DNA from: Saprospiraceae bacterium UBA2365
GTDB lineage: Bacteria; Bacteroidota; Bacteroidia; Chitinophagales; Saprospiraceae
Direction of reading: 5' to 3'
NCBI GenBank assembly: GCA_002344345.1
Contig: DDTL01000139.1
Location: forward strand, 200-24,847
DNA: 24,648 nucleotides
This document shows positions 6,335 through 14,691 of this stretch, in pieces. The translations under genes and the position numbers were made by a program. A model generated the notes under the pieces. It was not told where the DNA came from and ran no database searches. It saw only the letters and a list, made by a program, of their open reading frames with translations. Within the stretch, counting starts at the first letter, position 1, and each line of letters begins with the position of its first letter.

Positions 6335-8644
6335 ATGAAATCGAAAAACATACAAATGAATTACAAAACATACCTACTATTTAAAATACTAATTTTTATT
6401 ACACTGCCTTTCATTCTTAATGCTCAAAAGCAAATTTCAGGAATCATTCAATCAGAGAAGTCAGGTAAAATGGTACCTTATGCGGTGATCAAAGCCGGTG
6501 ATCAGATGATGGTCGCAGATGGATCCGGGCATTTCTCCGGTATATTGCCTGATAAAACTGATGAGATTTCAGTTGAATGCCTTGGATATGAAACAAAATC
6601 ATTTGCAGTTTCAGAATTTAAGGATTTGCAGGCGATGGTGATCATACTCCATCCTGATCCGGTTGTATTTGGTCAGATTCTGATCAGCGAAAGTCCGGGA
6701 TATAAAGTTTCCCATTCGCAGGTAGTTTTTGACAGATCCAAAATGGTAGTACAACCCTTGGATGCCGGCGATTTGATCCGTGGGGTTCCGGGATTTGGTG
6801 TCATGAAAAGAGGTGCATATGCCTTGGAACCAGTATTCAGAGGCTTCAATCAGGAACAGATCAATATACTTTTTGACGGTTTGGTTCAATACAATCACGC
6901 GTGTCCAAACAGAATGGATCCGGCGACGACCCATATTATACCGGAAGAGATCGGGAAAGTAGAGATCGTAAGAGGTCCATTCAGCGTTCGTTACGGACCG
7001 GTCATGGGTGCGGTATTGAATTTCCAGACTGAAAATTTGGGTAAATGCGAAAACGGATGGAATGGTTCCGTGGAGACAGCCTATGAAACCAATAGTCAGG
7101 GTAAATCAGGCCGTGCTTATCTGGGTTACAAAGGGAATAAATTTGATATTTATTTCAATGGAGCCATCAAGGATTATGAAAACTACAAAAGTGGTGCCGG
7201 AGATACCATTTCTTCTTCTTTTAATAAAAAGGATTATGGTGTCAAACTGAGTTATAATCCTACTTCCAACCAACGGATTCAATTGGTCTGGAAACAAGCT
7301 TTTCTCAAAGATGCAAAATATGCAGGTTTACCAATGGATGCCAGATCAGATGATTCGGATATGGCTTCCATCAGTTACCGGATAGACCAACTGAGTAAAA
7401 GGATATTGTCCCTCGAAGCAGGGATTTTCGGCAATCAGATGGATCATATCATGGACAACTTTGACAGGCCCAATTTTGCAATGGTTGAAGCAGTTTCTAC
7501 TGTTTTTGCTGATACTTATGGCGGCAAAGTGGAATTGTCTGTAGTTCCGGCAAAAAATACACTGAGTTTTATAGGTTTTGATCATCGTTCGCTTTTCAGG
7601 GATGGTGCGCGAGACAGACATGTAAAGAAAAACATGATGACAGGCGCAGACCTGCCTGTTCCGGTAGATTTTGTAGATAAGATCTGGCAAAAAAGTCAGT
7701 TGCAGTCATCCGGAATATTTCTGGAAAACAAATATTTCCCAACCTCTCAGCTCACTTTCAACCTCGGTTTGAGGGCTGACAGGGTAACTGCTCAGATCAA
7801 TGATCCGGCTGAAGATTTTGCAGCTTTGTATACGCTGGAAGACAAAAGCGAATTCAATTTCAGCGGCAATCTTTCTGTCAGCTATCAGGCCAACAAGAAT
7901 ACTGTGTTTCAGTTCGGATTGGGTAGAGGCGTCCGTTCAGCTACCATTGATGAACGTTATGTCAACCATTTTGCCGTTGGAAAAGATCCATATGAACTGG
8001 TCGGGAATCCTGATTTGAAACCGGAAGTCAACTATCAGGCTGAGTTGAGTCTGCAAAAAAAATGGCAACATTTTGGGCTGGAAGCCAATGTATTTTATTC
8101 AATGCTTCAAAACCTGATCACGGCGGCAGTGGATGCAACTTTACCGAGGAAGTATTCACCCTGGATGGAACCAAAATTTGCTAAAAGATTCGTCAATGTG
8201 GACGAGGCTTTTAAAACCGGATTTGAATTGAATGCTTTCGCTGAAGTGACGAGTGATCTATCTCTGAACTGGAATTATATGTATACCTATGCGCAGAATG
8301 TGACCTGGGATGAACCGGTTTCGCGCATTCCGCCGATGGAAACCGGACTTTTGATCAAGTACGAAAAGCCTGTTTGGTGGGCAAGTGTCCAGGGAAGGTA
8401 CGTGTTTGAGCAAAACAGGACTGCCGTAAGTTTTGGAGAAATTCCATCAGAAGATTTTCTGCTGATCCATTTAAGAGCCGGTGTAAAACCATTCAAAGGA
8501 TTGTTCATAGGACTGGCACTCGAAAACATGTTCAATGAAGATTATGTTGAATTTCTCAACTGGTCTTATGATGCCTCTGTCGGACAGGGTGTGATCGCCG
8601 AGCCAGGAAGAAATTTGAGTATTTTCCTGAAATATAGTTTTTAA
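6335..8644 (+). CDS. TonB-dependent outer-membrane receptor, OprC/NosA copper-receptor type
   Basis: Numbering below is for the longest frame, which opens on GTG at 6296. I prefer the ATG at 6335 (residue 14), with 6356 also possible, because a signal peptide follows and ends at LNAQ. Domains in order are signal peptide, carboxypeptidase-regulatory-like domain (about 45-120), TonB plug (about 140-245) and a barrel to the C-terminal F. In the plug, HACPNRMDPATTHI gives C203-x3-M207. In the barrel, DHIMDNFDRP gives H384-x-M386. These match the CxxxM and HxM copper ligands described for Pseudomonas OprC and its relative NosA, so copper uptake is the likely job. At about 769 aa it is the usual size. 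The 0.95-kb upstream region holds a repeat element and a palindrome. A strong terminator follows. Confidence 0.85.
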   Translation: MKSKNIQMNYKTYLLFKILIFITLPFILNAQKQISGIIQSEKSGKMVPYAVIKAGDQMMVADGSGHFSGILPDKTDEISVECLGYETKSFAVSEFKDLQAMVIILHPDPVVFGQILISESPGYKVSHSQVVFDRSKMVVQPLDAGDLIRGVPGFGVMKRGAYALEPVFRGFNQEQINILFDGLVQYNHACPNRMDPATTHIIPEEIGKVEIVRGPFSVRYGPVMGAVLNFQTENLGKCENGWNGSVETAYETNSQGKSGRAYLGYKGNKFDIYFNGAIKDYENYKSGAGDTISSSFNKKDYGVKLSYNPTSNQRIQLVWKQAFLKDAKYAGLPMDARSDDSDMASISYRIDQLSKRILSLEAGIFGNQMDHIMDNFDRPNFAMVEAVSTVFADTYGGKVELSVVPAKNTLSFIGFDHRSLFRDGARDRHVKKNMMTGADLPVPVDFVDKIWQKSQLQSSGIFLENKYFPTSQLTFNLGLRADRVTAQINDPAEDFAALYTLEDKSEFNFSGNLSVSYQANKNTVFQFGLGRGVRSATIDERYVNHFAVGKDPYELVGNPDLKPEVNYQAELSLQKKWQHFGLEANVFYSMLQNLITAAVDATLPRKYSPWMEPKFAKRFVNVDEAFKTGFELNAFAEVTSDLSLNWNYMYTYAQNVTWDEPVSRIPPMETGLLIKYEKPVWWASVQGRYVFEQNRTAVSFGEIPSEDFLLIHLRAGVKPFKGLFIGLALENMFNEDYVEFLNWSYDASVGQGVIAEPGRNLSIFLKYSF

Positions 8645-8672
8645 TTTTTTTATTGCGTTTTGTTAAAAATGG

Positions 8673-8695
8673 AAAAGCCGCTTCACGCGGCTTTT
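8673..8695. terminator. Bidirectional Rho-independent terminator
   Basis: AAAAGCCGC (8673-8681), a 5-nt loop, then GCGGCTTTT (8687-8695), a perfect 9-bp stem. It is followed by a T/C-rich run on the plus strand and by T-rich sequence on the minus strand. It lies between the convergent receptor gene and the Hsp20 genes and can serve both. Confidence 0.85.
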
Positions 8696-8714
8696 CTTCT
8701 TTTTTTGCTTTATT

Positions 8715-9161
8715 CTATTTGATCTCAATCTGTTTTGGCCCTTTAGCAATGGCTTCCTCCTTTTTCTTCATTTCTACATGTAAAATTCCATTTTCAAATG
8801 AAGCATGGATTTGATCCCGATCCACACTTTCAGGTAAATAGAAGGTTTTAACAAATTGTCCGAAATAGAACTCCTTTCTACTGAAATTCTTTTCCTGAGA
8901 TTCCTCTTTGTGTTCCTTACTTGCCTGGATCGTGATCTGATCATTTTCGATATCTATTTTGATATCATCTTTTGTAAGCCCGGGAACGGCCAATTCCATT
9001 TTATAGGCATCCATTTCTTCAAATACATTCACCATCGGCTCTGAAAAACGTGGTTTCATAGGAGTATCCGGAAAACGTGTTTCAAAAAAGTTATTGAAAA
9101 ATTCCTCAAAGAGTGAGTTTCCCGGCACGGTTGGATTAAATTTTACTAAGTTCATTTTCAT
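8715..9161 (-). CDS. Hsp20/alpha-crystallin small heat-shock protein
   Basis: A 148-aa cytoplasmic holdase chaperone. A short Phe-rich N-terminal arm (about 15-45, with FEEFFNNFFETRF) promotes oligomer assembly. The alpha-crystallin domain runs from about 45 to 140 with the conserved AxxxNGxL box (ASFENGILHVEM), and the C-terminal I-x-I motif is present as KQIEIK. Length is normal. An in-frame ATG two codons in (9155) is an equal start. It is the second gene of a two-gene minus-strand unit, 26 bp after the other Hsp20 gene, and ends at the terminator at 8673-8695. Co-expression during heat or other protein-damaging stress is expected from family knowledge. Confidence 0.93.
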   Translation of the reverse strand: MKMNLVKFNPTVPGNSLFEEFFNNFFETRFPDTPMKPRFSEPMVNVFEEMDAYKMELAVPGLTKDDIKIDIENDQITIQASKEHKEESQEKNFSRKEFYFGQFVKTFYLPESVDRDQIHASFENGILHVEMKKKEEAIAKGPKQIEIK

Positions 9162-9187
9162 TGATTTAAAAAGTTAACAAATGGTTT

Positions 9188-9595
9188 TTATTTGATCTCA
9201 ATTGATTTTGCTTTTTTAATTTCAGGAGTTTTCAGACTCAGCATGATTTTGAGTACACCATTTTCCATGGTTGCATCGATTCTGGAAGTATCAATGCTGT
9301 CATCCAATCTGAATTTTCTGGAAAAGCTGGTATAGTCAAATTGTTTGAGGATATACTTTTTCTCATTTGGAGTTTGCTCCTGTTCCCTGGCATGCACATG
9401 CAGGATATTTTCGGTTACTATCATTTCGATCCTGCTTTTATCCACGCCGGGTAAAGCCATATGAATTTCGAAACCGTCATTTTTTGACAGGATGTTGGCT
9501 GCAGCGCTTTGATGGCAATACTGCCGGTTGTGCGTGCGGAATGCATAAGGATGTTGAACCGGATTCATTTTGCTGTTTACTACTCTTATTGTCAT
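9188..9595 (-). CDS. Hsp20/alpha-crystallin small heat-shock protein, second paralogue
   Basis: A 135-aa small heat-shock protein. The alpha-crystallin domain spans about 35-130 with the box ATMENGVLKIML, and the C-terminus again carries an I-x-I motif (KSIEIK). The N-terminal arm is shorter and His/Tyr/Gln-rich (HPYAFRTHNRQYCHQ), unlike the Phe-rich arm of its neighbour. The pair may therefore form mixed oligomers with different clients, which is inference. The start at 9595 is the first ATG in frame; Met10 (9568) is an alternative. It is the promoter-proximal gene of the pair. I found no CIRCE element and no clear TAnnTTTG box upstream. Confidence 0.9.
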   Translation of the reverse strand: MTIRVVNSKMNPVQHPYAFRTHNRQYCHQSAAANILSKNDGFEIHMALPGVDKSRIEMIVTENILHVHAREQEQTPNEKKYILKQFDYTSFSRKFRLDDSIDTSRIDATMENGVLKIMLSLKTPEIKKAKSIEIK

Positions 9596-9722
9596 TTTAT
9601 TAATTTTTATGTTAGAAAATCAATACATCCTATGCAAAATGCGTGCCTTTGCCAATTTAATGACATTATTTCATATTTTCTGCTCAGTGTGCTGTCATAT
9701 TGACATTTCAACTAAAAAATGG

Positions 9723-9914
9723 ATGACATATTGGCTCTTTCTGGCTAAATTTGGAAATAAACATGATTCTTCACAACTTGAGGAATCCATGCAATATTGC
9801 TGCAAAAAATTAAGTTTGATCGGAAATGTGCAAATCGAAAGAGTTATTATACAACTGGTCCGGGAAAAATCTGACATGAATGATTACATTTGTCAGCTTC
9901 AAAATCAAGAATGA
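9723..9914 (+). CDS. Small hypothetical ORF overlapping the BASS transporter start (ATGA)
   Basis: A 63-residue reading frame (MTYWLFLAKFGNKHDSS... to ...YICQLQNQE). In the same frame it can be extended upstream to 9570, where it overlaps the Hsp20 start. The main support is its stop codon, which overlaps the ATG of the transporter as ATGA at 9911-9914, the classic geometry of translational coupling. Codon use looks ordinary for the window and the second half is helix-like. No family is recognised. It may be a real small protein or only a translated leader. Confidence 0.35.
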   Translation: MTYWLFLAKFGNKHDSSQLEESMQYCCKKLSLIGNVQIERVIIQLVREKSDMNDYICQLQNQE

Positions 9915-10768
9915 GAACACTTCTTTTAATAGCGACAATAACCATCGGAATTTTATTTCCATTTACGCATGGTTTATCCTTTCTGATACAGTATTTGCTG
10001 ATGGTCATGTTGTTTTTTTCATTTTTAAAAATGGAGATCCGAAAGGAGCATCTGGACAAAAGTCACCTGATCATATTGATGGTCAACCTGATCGTGCCTT
10101 TAAGTTTGTATTTTTGCATTTCGCCTTTTAATTTGGAGTTATCCCAGGTAGTATTCATCACTGCCATTGCACCGACTGCCATAGCTTCGCCTGTAATTGT
10201 CAATTTGTTAAAAGGAAAAATTGAATACACTGTCATCTCCATACTCATCACAAATTTTGTCATTGCCTTTTTACTTCCTTTTTTATTGCCTTATGTGCTC
10301 AGGCAGAATGCAGAAATATCTGTTCTGGATGTGCTGCTTCCTGTAGCAAAGGTTTTTCTCATACCTTTCTTTCTGGCTATCATGATTAAAAATCTATGGC
10401 CCCGATGGAAAGAGTTCCTTTCAGGTTTCAATAAATATGTGTTTTACATTCTGGTTTTGAACATCAATTTGGGCACTGCAAAAGCGAGTCACTATATCCG
10501 TGAAGAAATGGGATTTGGGGATATCATCATCTATCAGATAGCCATTAGCTCATTGATGCTGTGTATGTTGTATTTCTTTTTAGGTAAACAGGTGGTTCCG
10601 GCCAGTTTGCAAACAGAAGGAAAACAGGCATTGGGTCAAAAAAACAATGGTTTCACCCTGTGGGTAGCTTTGAGTTTCATGAATCCGTTGGCCGTTTTGG
10701 GTCCTGTTTTTTATATACTATTTCAAAATATTTACATTTCCTGGCTTTTGTACAAAAAGAAGGCATAA
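9911..10768 (+). CDS. Bile acid:sodium symporter (BASS) family transporter
   Basis: A 285-aa integral membrane protein of the BASS/ASBT fold, the usual length for short bacterial members. About nine to ten hydrophobic segments cover the chain. The family-like IAPTAIASPVIVNLLKG segment lies near the middle of the first half, and SFMNPLAVLGPVFY near the C-terminus. Members couple sodium to uptake of organic anions (bile acids, pantoate, pyruvate and others); the substrate here cannot be told. I chose the ATG at 9911 over an upstream TTG at 9890 because it puts the first hydrophobic helix right at the N-terminus and overlaps the preceding stop as ATGA. The gene is convergent with the GLPGLI gene. 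Confidence 0.8.
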   Translation: MRTLLLIATITIGILFPFTHGLSFLIQYLLMVMLFFSFLKMEIRKEHLDKSHLIILMVNLIVPLSLYFCISPFNLELSQVVFITAIAPTAIASPVIVNLLKGKIEYTVISILITNFVIAFLLPFLLPYVLRQNAEISVLDVLLPVAKVFLIPFFLAIMIKNLWPRWKEFLSGFNKYVFYILVLNINLGTAKASHYIREEMGFGDIIIYQIAISSLMLCMLYFFLGKQVVPASLQTEGKQALGQKNNGFTLWVALSFMNPLAVLGPVFYILFQNIYISWLLYKKKA

Positions 10769-10788
10769 GCTTTTGTCTGACATAAAGC

Positions 10789-10811
10789 TGACAAGCAAAC
10801 CCATCTTGTCA
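10789..10811. terminator. Hairpin in the convergent gap after the BASS gene
   Basis: TGACAAG (10789-10795) and CTTGTCA (10805-10811) form a perfect 7-bp stem with a 9-nt loop. A second imperfect hairpin (AGCTTT...AAAGCT) lies just before it. Neither has an adjacent T-run, so this is at best a weak terminator. Confidence 0.35.
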
Positions 10812-10853
10812 CACGGATTCAAAGCTATTTTGGTTGATTTCTCTTCTTCCGGA

Positions 10854-11594
10854 TCAATAACGAATGTTCCAATATGGATTTCGCTTGCCTTCAATGGATT
10901 GTCTGATGAATTTCTTTTTTAGAGAATTGAATGTTGTATAACTTATTTTTTTGCCTTTCATTTTTTTCGGAACCGGAAGGTCAATCGCTTCAGATTTCAA
11001 ATCAACTTTAGTTGCATAGATCAACACATCATCATTGTTAAAATCCAATCCAAGGATCATTCCCGGAAGTCCCCCATATCCTTCGGGACCTCCGTTTTGT
11101 TGTATTTTGTCTGTATACCAGGCATGTACCACAATATTATTGACGGTGTCACGTGTTTCAGCCTTCATACAAACATAACCGGCAACTTCTTTCATTTCAT
11201 TGAGCATTTTCCATTTGATCCTCGGAATATCTTCTTCGATCAGATATTTTTTGCCTGATAAAAAGCGAATATCATTTGTTTTTGATTGTTCAAAATCCCT
11301 GATGAATACTTCATTGTCTCTTTTCCATTGAAAACCATGGTTGTCATCCGTTTCTTTCACGAGGTATGTACTGCCTTTTTCGGAAAAAGTATATATGTAT
11401 GGTTCTCCTTTATATTCATTCTGCCATTTGGAACTGGTCAGGATCTCTCTTTCTTTTTCTTCCTGAGACAAAAAAGGCATTTTCGTGAGTATATTGATCC
11501 AGTTTTCTTTCCTGTTGAATTCAATTACACCGCTTTGTGCATTTGCCATTTGAGTGGAAATGAACAATGCAATAAATAAATAATTTCTGTACAT
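10854..11594 (-). CDS. GLPGLI family protein
   Basis: A secreted protein of 246 aa from the ATG at 11594. The longer frame to 11639 adds 15 residues ahead of the signal peptide (MYRNYLFIALFISTQMANAQ) and overlaps the preceding gene, so I rejected it. The name-giving motif is clear as GYGGLPGMILGLDF, preceded by the family's ...VVHAWYTDKI.. stretch. The family is restricted to Bacteroidota and has no established biochemical role. Members typically lie next to outer-membrane beta-barrel proteins with a CarbopepD-like domain, as here: the start is 16 bp after the stop of the large barrel gene, so the two should be co-transcribed and may act together at the cell surface. Confidence 0.88.
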   Translation of the reverse strand: MYRNYLFIALFISTQMANAQSGVIEFNRKENWINILTKMPFLSQEEKEREILTSSKWQNEYKGEPYIYTFSEKGSTYLVKETDDNHGFQWKRDNEVFIRDFEQSKTNDIRFLSGKKYLIEEDIPRIKWKMLNEMKEVAGYVCMKAETRDTVNNIVVHAWYTDKIQQNGGPEGYGGLPGMILGLDFNNDDVLIYATKVDLKSEAIDLPVPKKMKGKKISYTTFNSLKKKFIRQSIEGKRNPYWNIRY

Positions 11595-11610
11595 AAAATT
11601 TGTTTTAAAA

Positions 11611-14442
11611 TTACCACCACATATTATGACGACCCACATCTGATTTCATGCCCCGTATGTTGTAGGAAAAAGACAACATGATATATCTTGCCAGAGAAAT
11701 TGTCTGACTTTCAGTTACTTTTGAAACGGAAGTGTATTGATTGATCAAAATGTTTTTATTGAATGCATCATAGATGGACAATCGCAATTCACCTTTATTA
11801 CCTTTCAAAAACTGTTTGTAAACAGATGCATTCAGGATCGGGATCTGCTGATCAATACCAAATCGCTCGTTTTTGAGCAGGTTGTAGCGGAAGTTAGAGT
11901 TGAAATACCAACCTTTAGCAAAATTTGCAGTAAATTCCACCCGGTAATTCTGACGGAAAATCTGTTGATTCTGACTGGTATTGATATCGTATTTTGTATC
12001 AGTAAATGAAAAATTCCCGGAAAGATAAATGACCAGTTTGTCTGAAGGCGTGATATCCAGACTAAGTGACTGGTTTAAAAAATTGGAGGTGGTATGGTTT
12101 AATAAGGTATTGACGATCGCATAACTATTGCTTCTGGTATAGCCGGAATTGAGCCTGGTGATCAACTTGTTTTTGATGATCGGGAAACTAAAATTGAAAT
12201 TGGACCATAGCTGATCACCACCCGTATGATTGACCGGTTTGGAAATGGTGATCAGGTTTTGATCAACCAATTGTTCCGTAATGATCTGATTTTTATAATA
12301 ATTGTAAGATCCGTTCAACCCAAGTCGTATTCCATTCAGTGGCCAGGTATAGTTCAGAAAAAGGTTGAAAGTATGATAATGCTCGGGTAAAAGATCAGGA
12401 TTTCCAACAGTGATATAAAAAGGATTGGAATAATCGGTTACAGGCAAAAGATTGGTGATGGAAGGTTCGGAAACGTTCACACTATAACTGGAATGAAACC
12501 AGGAATTCCGCAAAATGGAACCATTGAGTTCAATATTGGGGATCCAGGTAGCAAAAGTCTGGTCCACTTTACCTTTGAACAAGGTGCTGTCAGGCGATTG
12601 ATAAATTCCATGAAGCAAAAGTGATTGATAACCAGCACCGATGTTCAGATTCAGATTGAATTTTGAGATAGTAAGCGATGCACCTGATCTGTTGAGCGTT
12701 ATATTGTTTTCATATTCCCTGCTTAATAAATCATTTTGATCGAATTGTCCGGATTCACTTTTTTCTCGGACAAAATGATTTCCGGTCTCATTCCTGGTAT
12801 TAAAATTGTGAAAAACCTTAAAGAAAAGCATTTTGCTGATGGGCTCAGAATACATACCATTTGCCTTGAAAACGATTTTATCCAGCAGATCATCGTTGTA
12901 ATGATGAATGATGTTTGTACTGTCTACCATGGCTGCTTCATTATAAAATGAATTGTCGGAATATGATTCCTGATCATCCAGGACATTGGTTTTTAAAATA
13001 CTTCCGTTAATGCCGACTGACCTGCCTGGTTTTTTAAATTTCTTACGGAAAAGCAATGATGTATTGATCAGATTACCTGAAAGGTCTGAACTGTTGCTGA
13101 AAGTGTTGCTGCTCGTCGGGTTAATGCCATTTCTCAATATTTCTGAACTGCCTGAATTCAGATTGGAAGTGTGGACCATTGCCGCTTCTGCTGTAAAGAC
13201 CATGGTAAGCAAACTATCAATATCATGTTGATACATCGTTTCAATCCGGTGGTTCATACCACCTCTGTTCTGTTCGCTGATCTGATTATTGTCCAGGTAA
13301 AAGCCTGTTAAAAATGACCTGGAATCGTTGGTGGTTTGTTTCAAATTGCCTGTATTCTGATAAAAATATCTTCCGGAAAACTTGTTCTTTTTATGATCAT
13401 AATTGTAATTGACACCACTCAGAATGCTCTTTGGGAATCCGGAGGAATTATCAGACCAGAATGCCTGACTGATCTTTGATTCTAAAGTTGATCCGCCTGA
13501 ATTGATACTCATATAACGGAAACCATTTCCTCCAAAACCGTAGTCAAGGTTATCATTTTCATTTCCCCAACTACTTGAACCCATGTAATCTTCATAATCA
13601 TCCCAGGACAATCCGTTACGTCCTGTATTGTTGGCAACGCCGATCAGAGAAAACTGGTGTTTGGTGTCGAATTTGTTGTAATTTCCCTTGACTTCACCCG
13701 TAGTTTCTGTACCGCCACCAGCTGTTATTTTCCCGAAACCACCTTTTTTGAAATCATTTTTAAGCTCGATATTCATGGTTTTATCCTGGTTTCCTTCCGA
13801 AGTTTTGCCGGTCAGCAAAGCTTCTTCATCTTTTTTATCAAAAACCTGCACTTTTGAAACGCCTTCAGCAGGCAGGTTTTTCATAGCAAATTTTGGATCC
13901 TTGCTGAAGAACGTTTTACCATCAACCGTGAGTTCCGACACATTTTTTCCATCCGACTGGATGCCATCTTCTGTGATATCTATGCCCGGCAAACGCCTGA
14001 GTAGTTGTTCCAGCGTGGAGCCTTCCGGAACTTTGAACTTCGAGGCATCATATTCGATGGTATCTCCTCGTAGCACTATGGGCGCCTTCGCTTCTTTGAT
14101 CACCACCTCCATCAGCACCTGTGACATTTCCTTCATTTTGATGATGCCCAGGTCAATGTTTTTGTTTTGATCGCCGACCTGTACCATAGCAGGTATATAA
14201 CCGAGATATGTGATCTTTATAAAAGCTTCCTTTTCAGATATGTTTTTGAATTCAAATACGCCTTTGGTATTGGTTTGCTGAAAATCTACCAGGGTAGAAT
14301 CTTTGTCCAGGAGCATGACAGTGGCTGCAACCAATGGATTGCCTGAAGTGTCCTGTACCATGCCTTTGATATTGGATCTTTGGGCTGAAAGGGAAAATGA
14401 TAGCACAAGGGTAGCAAACAAGCTTAAGTAAAGGTGTTTCAT
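11611..14442 (-). CDS. Outer-membrane beta-barrel protein with carboxypeptidase-regulatory-like and plug domains
   Basis: A 943-aa protein from the ATG at 14442, immediately before the signal peptide MKHLYLSLFATLVLSFSLSAQ. The frame continues 8 codons upstream to 14466. Domains are a CarbopepD_reg-like Ig fold (about 22-105, with VQDTSGNPLVAATVMLLDKDS), a plug-like region with the GDTIEYDASKFKV...LLRRLPGIDI motif (about 125-230), then a long barrel of OMP_b-brl_3 type. No classical TonB box is evident. These proteins are common in Bacteroidota and are typically followed by a GLPGLI gene, as here (16-bp gap). The cargo is unknown; peptide or protein export or display has been suggested for such pairs but is unproven. 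Confidence 0.85.
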   Translation of the reverse strand: MKHLYLSLFATLVLSFSLSAQRSNIKGMVQDTSGNPLVAATVMLLDKDSTLVDFQQTNTKGVFEFKNISEKEAFIKITYLGYIPAMVQVGDQNKNIDLGIIKMKEMSQVLMEVVIKEAKAPIVLRGDTIEYDASKFKVPEGSTLEQLLRRLPGIDITEDGIQSDGKNVSELTVDGKTFFSKDPKFAMKNLPAEGVSKVQVFDKKDEEALLTGKTSEGNQDKTMNIELKNDFKKGGFGKITAGGGTETTGEVKGNYNKFDTKHQFSLIGVANNTGRNGLSWDDYEDYMGSSSWGNENDNLDYGFGGNGFRYMSINSGGSTLESKISQAFWSDNSSGFPKSILSGVNYNYDHKKNKFSGRYFYQNTGNLKQTTNDSRSFLTGFYLDNNQISEQNRGGMNHRIETMYQHDIDSLLTMVFTAEAAMVHTSNLNSGSSEILRNGINPTSSNTFSNSSDLSGNLINTSLLFRKKFKKPGRSVGINGSILKTNVLDDQESYSDNSFYNEAAMVDSTNIIHHYNDDLLDKIVFKANGMYSEPISKMLFFKVFHNFNTRNETGNHFVREKSESGQFDQNDLLSREYENNITLNRSGASLTISKFNLNLNIGAGYQSLLLHGIYQSPDSTLFKGKVDQTFATWIPNIELNGSILRNSWFHSSYSVNVSEPSITNLLPVTDYSNPFYITVGNPDLLPEHYHTFNLFLNYTWPLNGIRLGLNGSYNYYKNQIITEQLVDQNLITISKPVNHTGGDQLWSNFNFSFPIIKNKLITRLNSGYTRSNSYAIVNTLLNHTTSNFLNQSLSLDITPSDKLVIYLSGNFSFTDTKYDINTSQNQQIFRQNYRVEFTANFAKGWYFNSNFRYNLLKNERFGIDQQIPILNASVYKQFLKGNKGELRLSIYDAFNKNILINQYTSVSKVTESQTISLARYIMLSFSYNIRGMKSDVGRHNMWW

Positions 14443-14691
14443 CGGCGATGTTAAGATAATGATCAATTTGTTTAAGTCGGTTTTGCAGAAATTTTCAGAT
14501 TCAACGATTTGATCCTTGCCTGCAATGCAACTATTAACGTTTGAAAATGGAAATGTGTATTTTCCGGGAACAGAATTCGACGATCTGACTCATTTGGATG
14601 ATGAACTGACTGTAAACATCGTCCTTCAAATGCAGGGGAAAAAATAGGAATTGAAATAATCCTGTCAGTACAGGTATTGTTCACAAAACGC

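Noticed and set aside
8673..8695. Reading the 8673-8695 palindrome as an operator
   Set aside because: A GC-rich stem with T-rich flanks between convergent genes is the standard form of a two-way terminator.
13688..14170. 160-codon plus-strand ORF inside the large barrel gene
   Set aside because: Antisense shadow; composition is Ser/Pro/Phe-rich low-complexity, and the minus-strand frame has clear domains.
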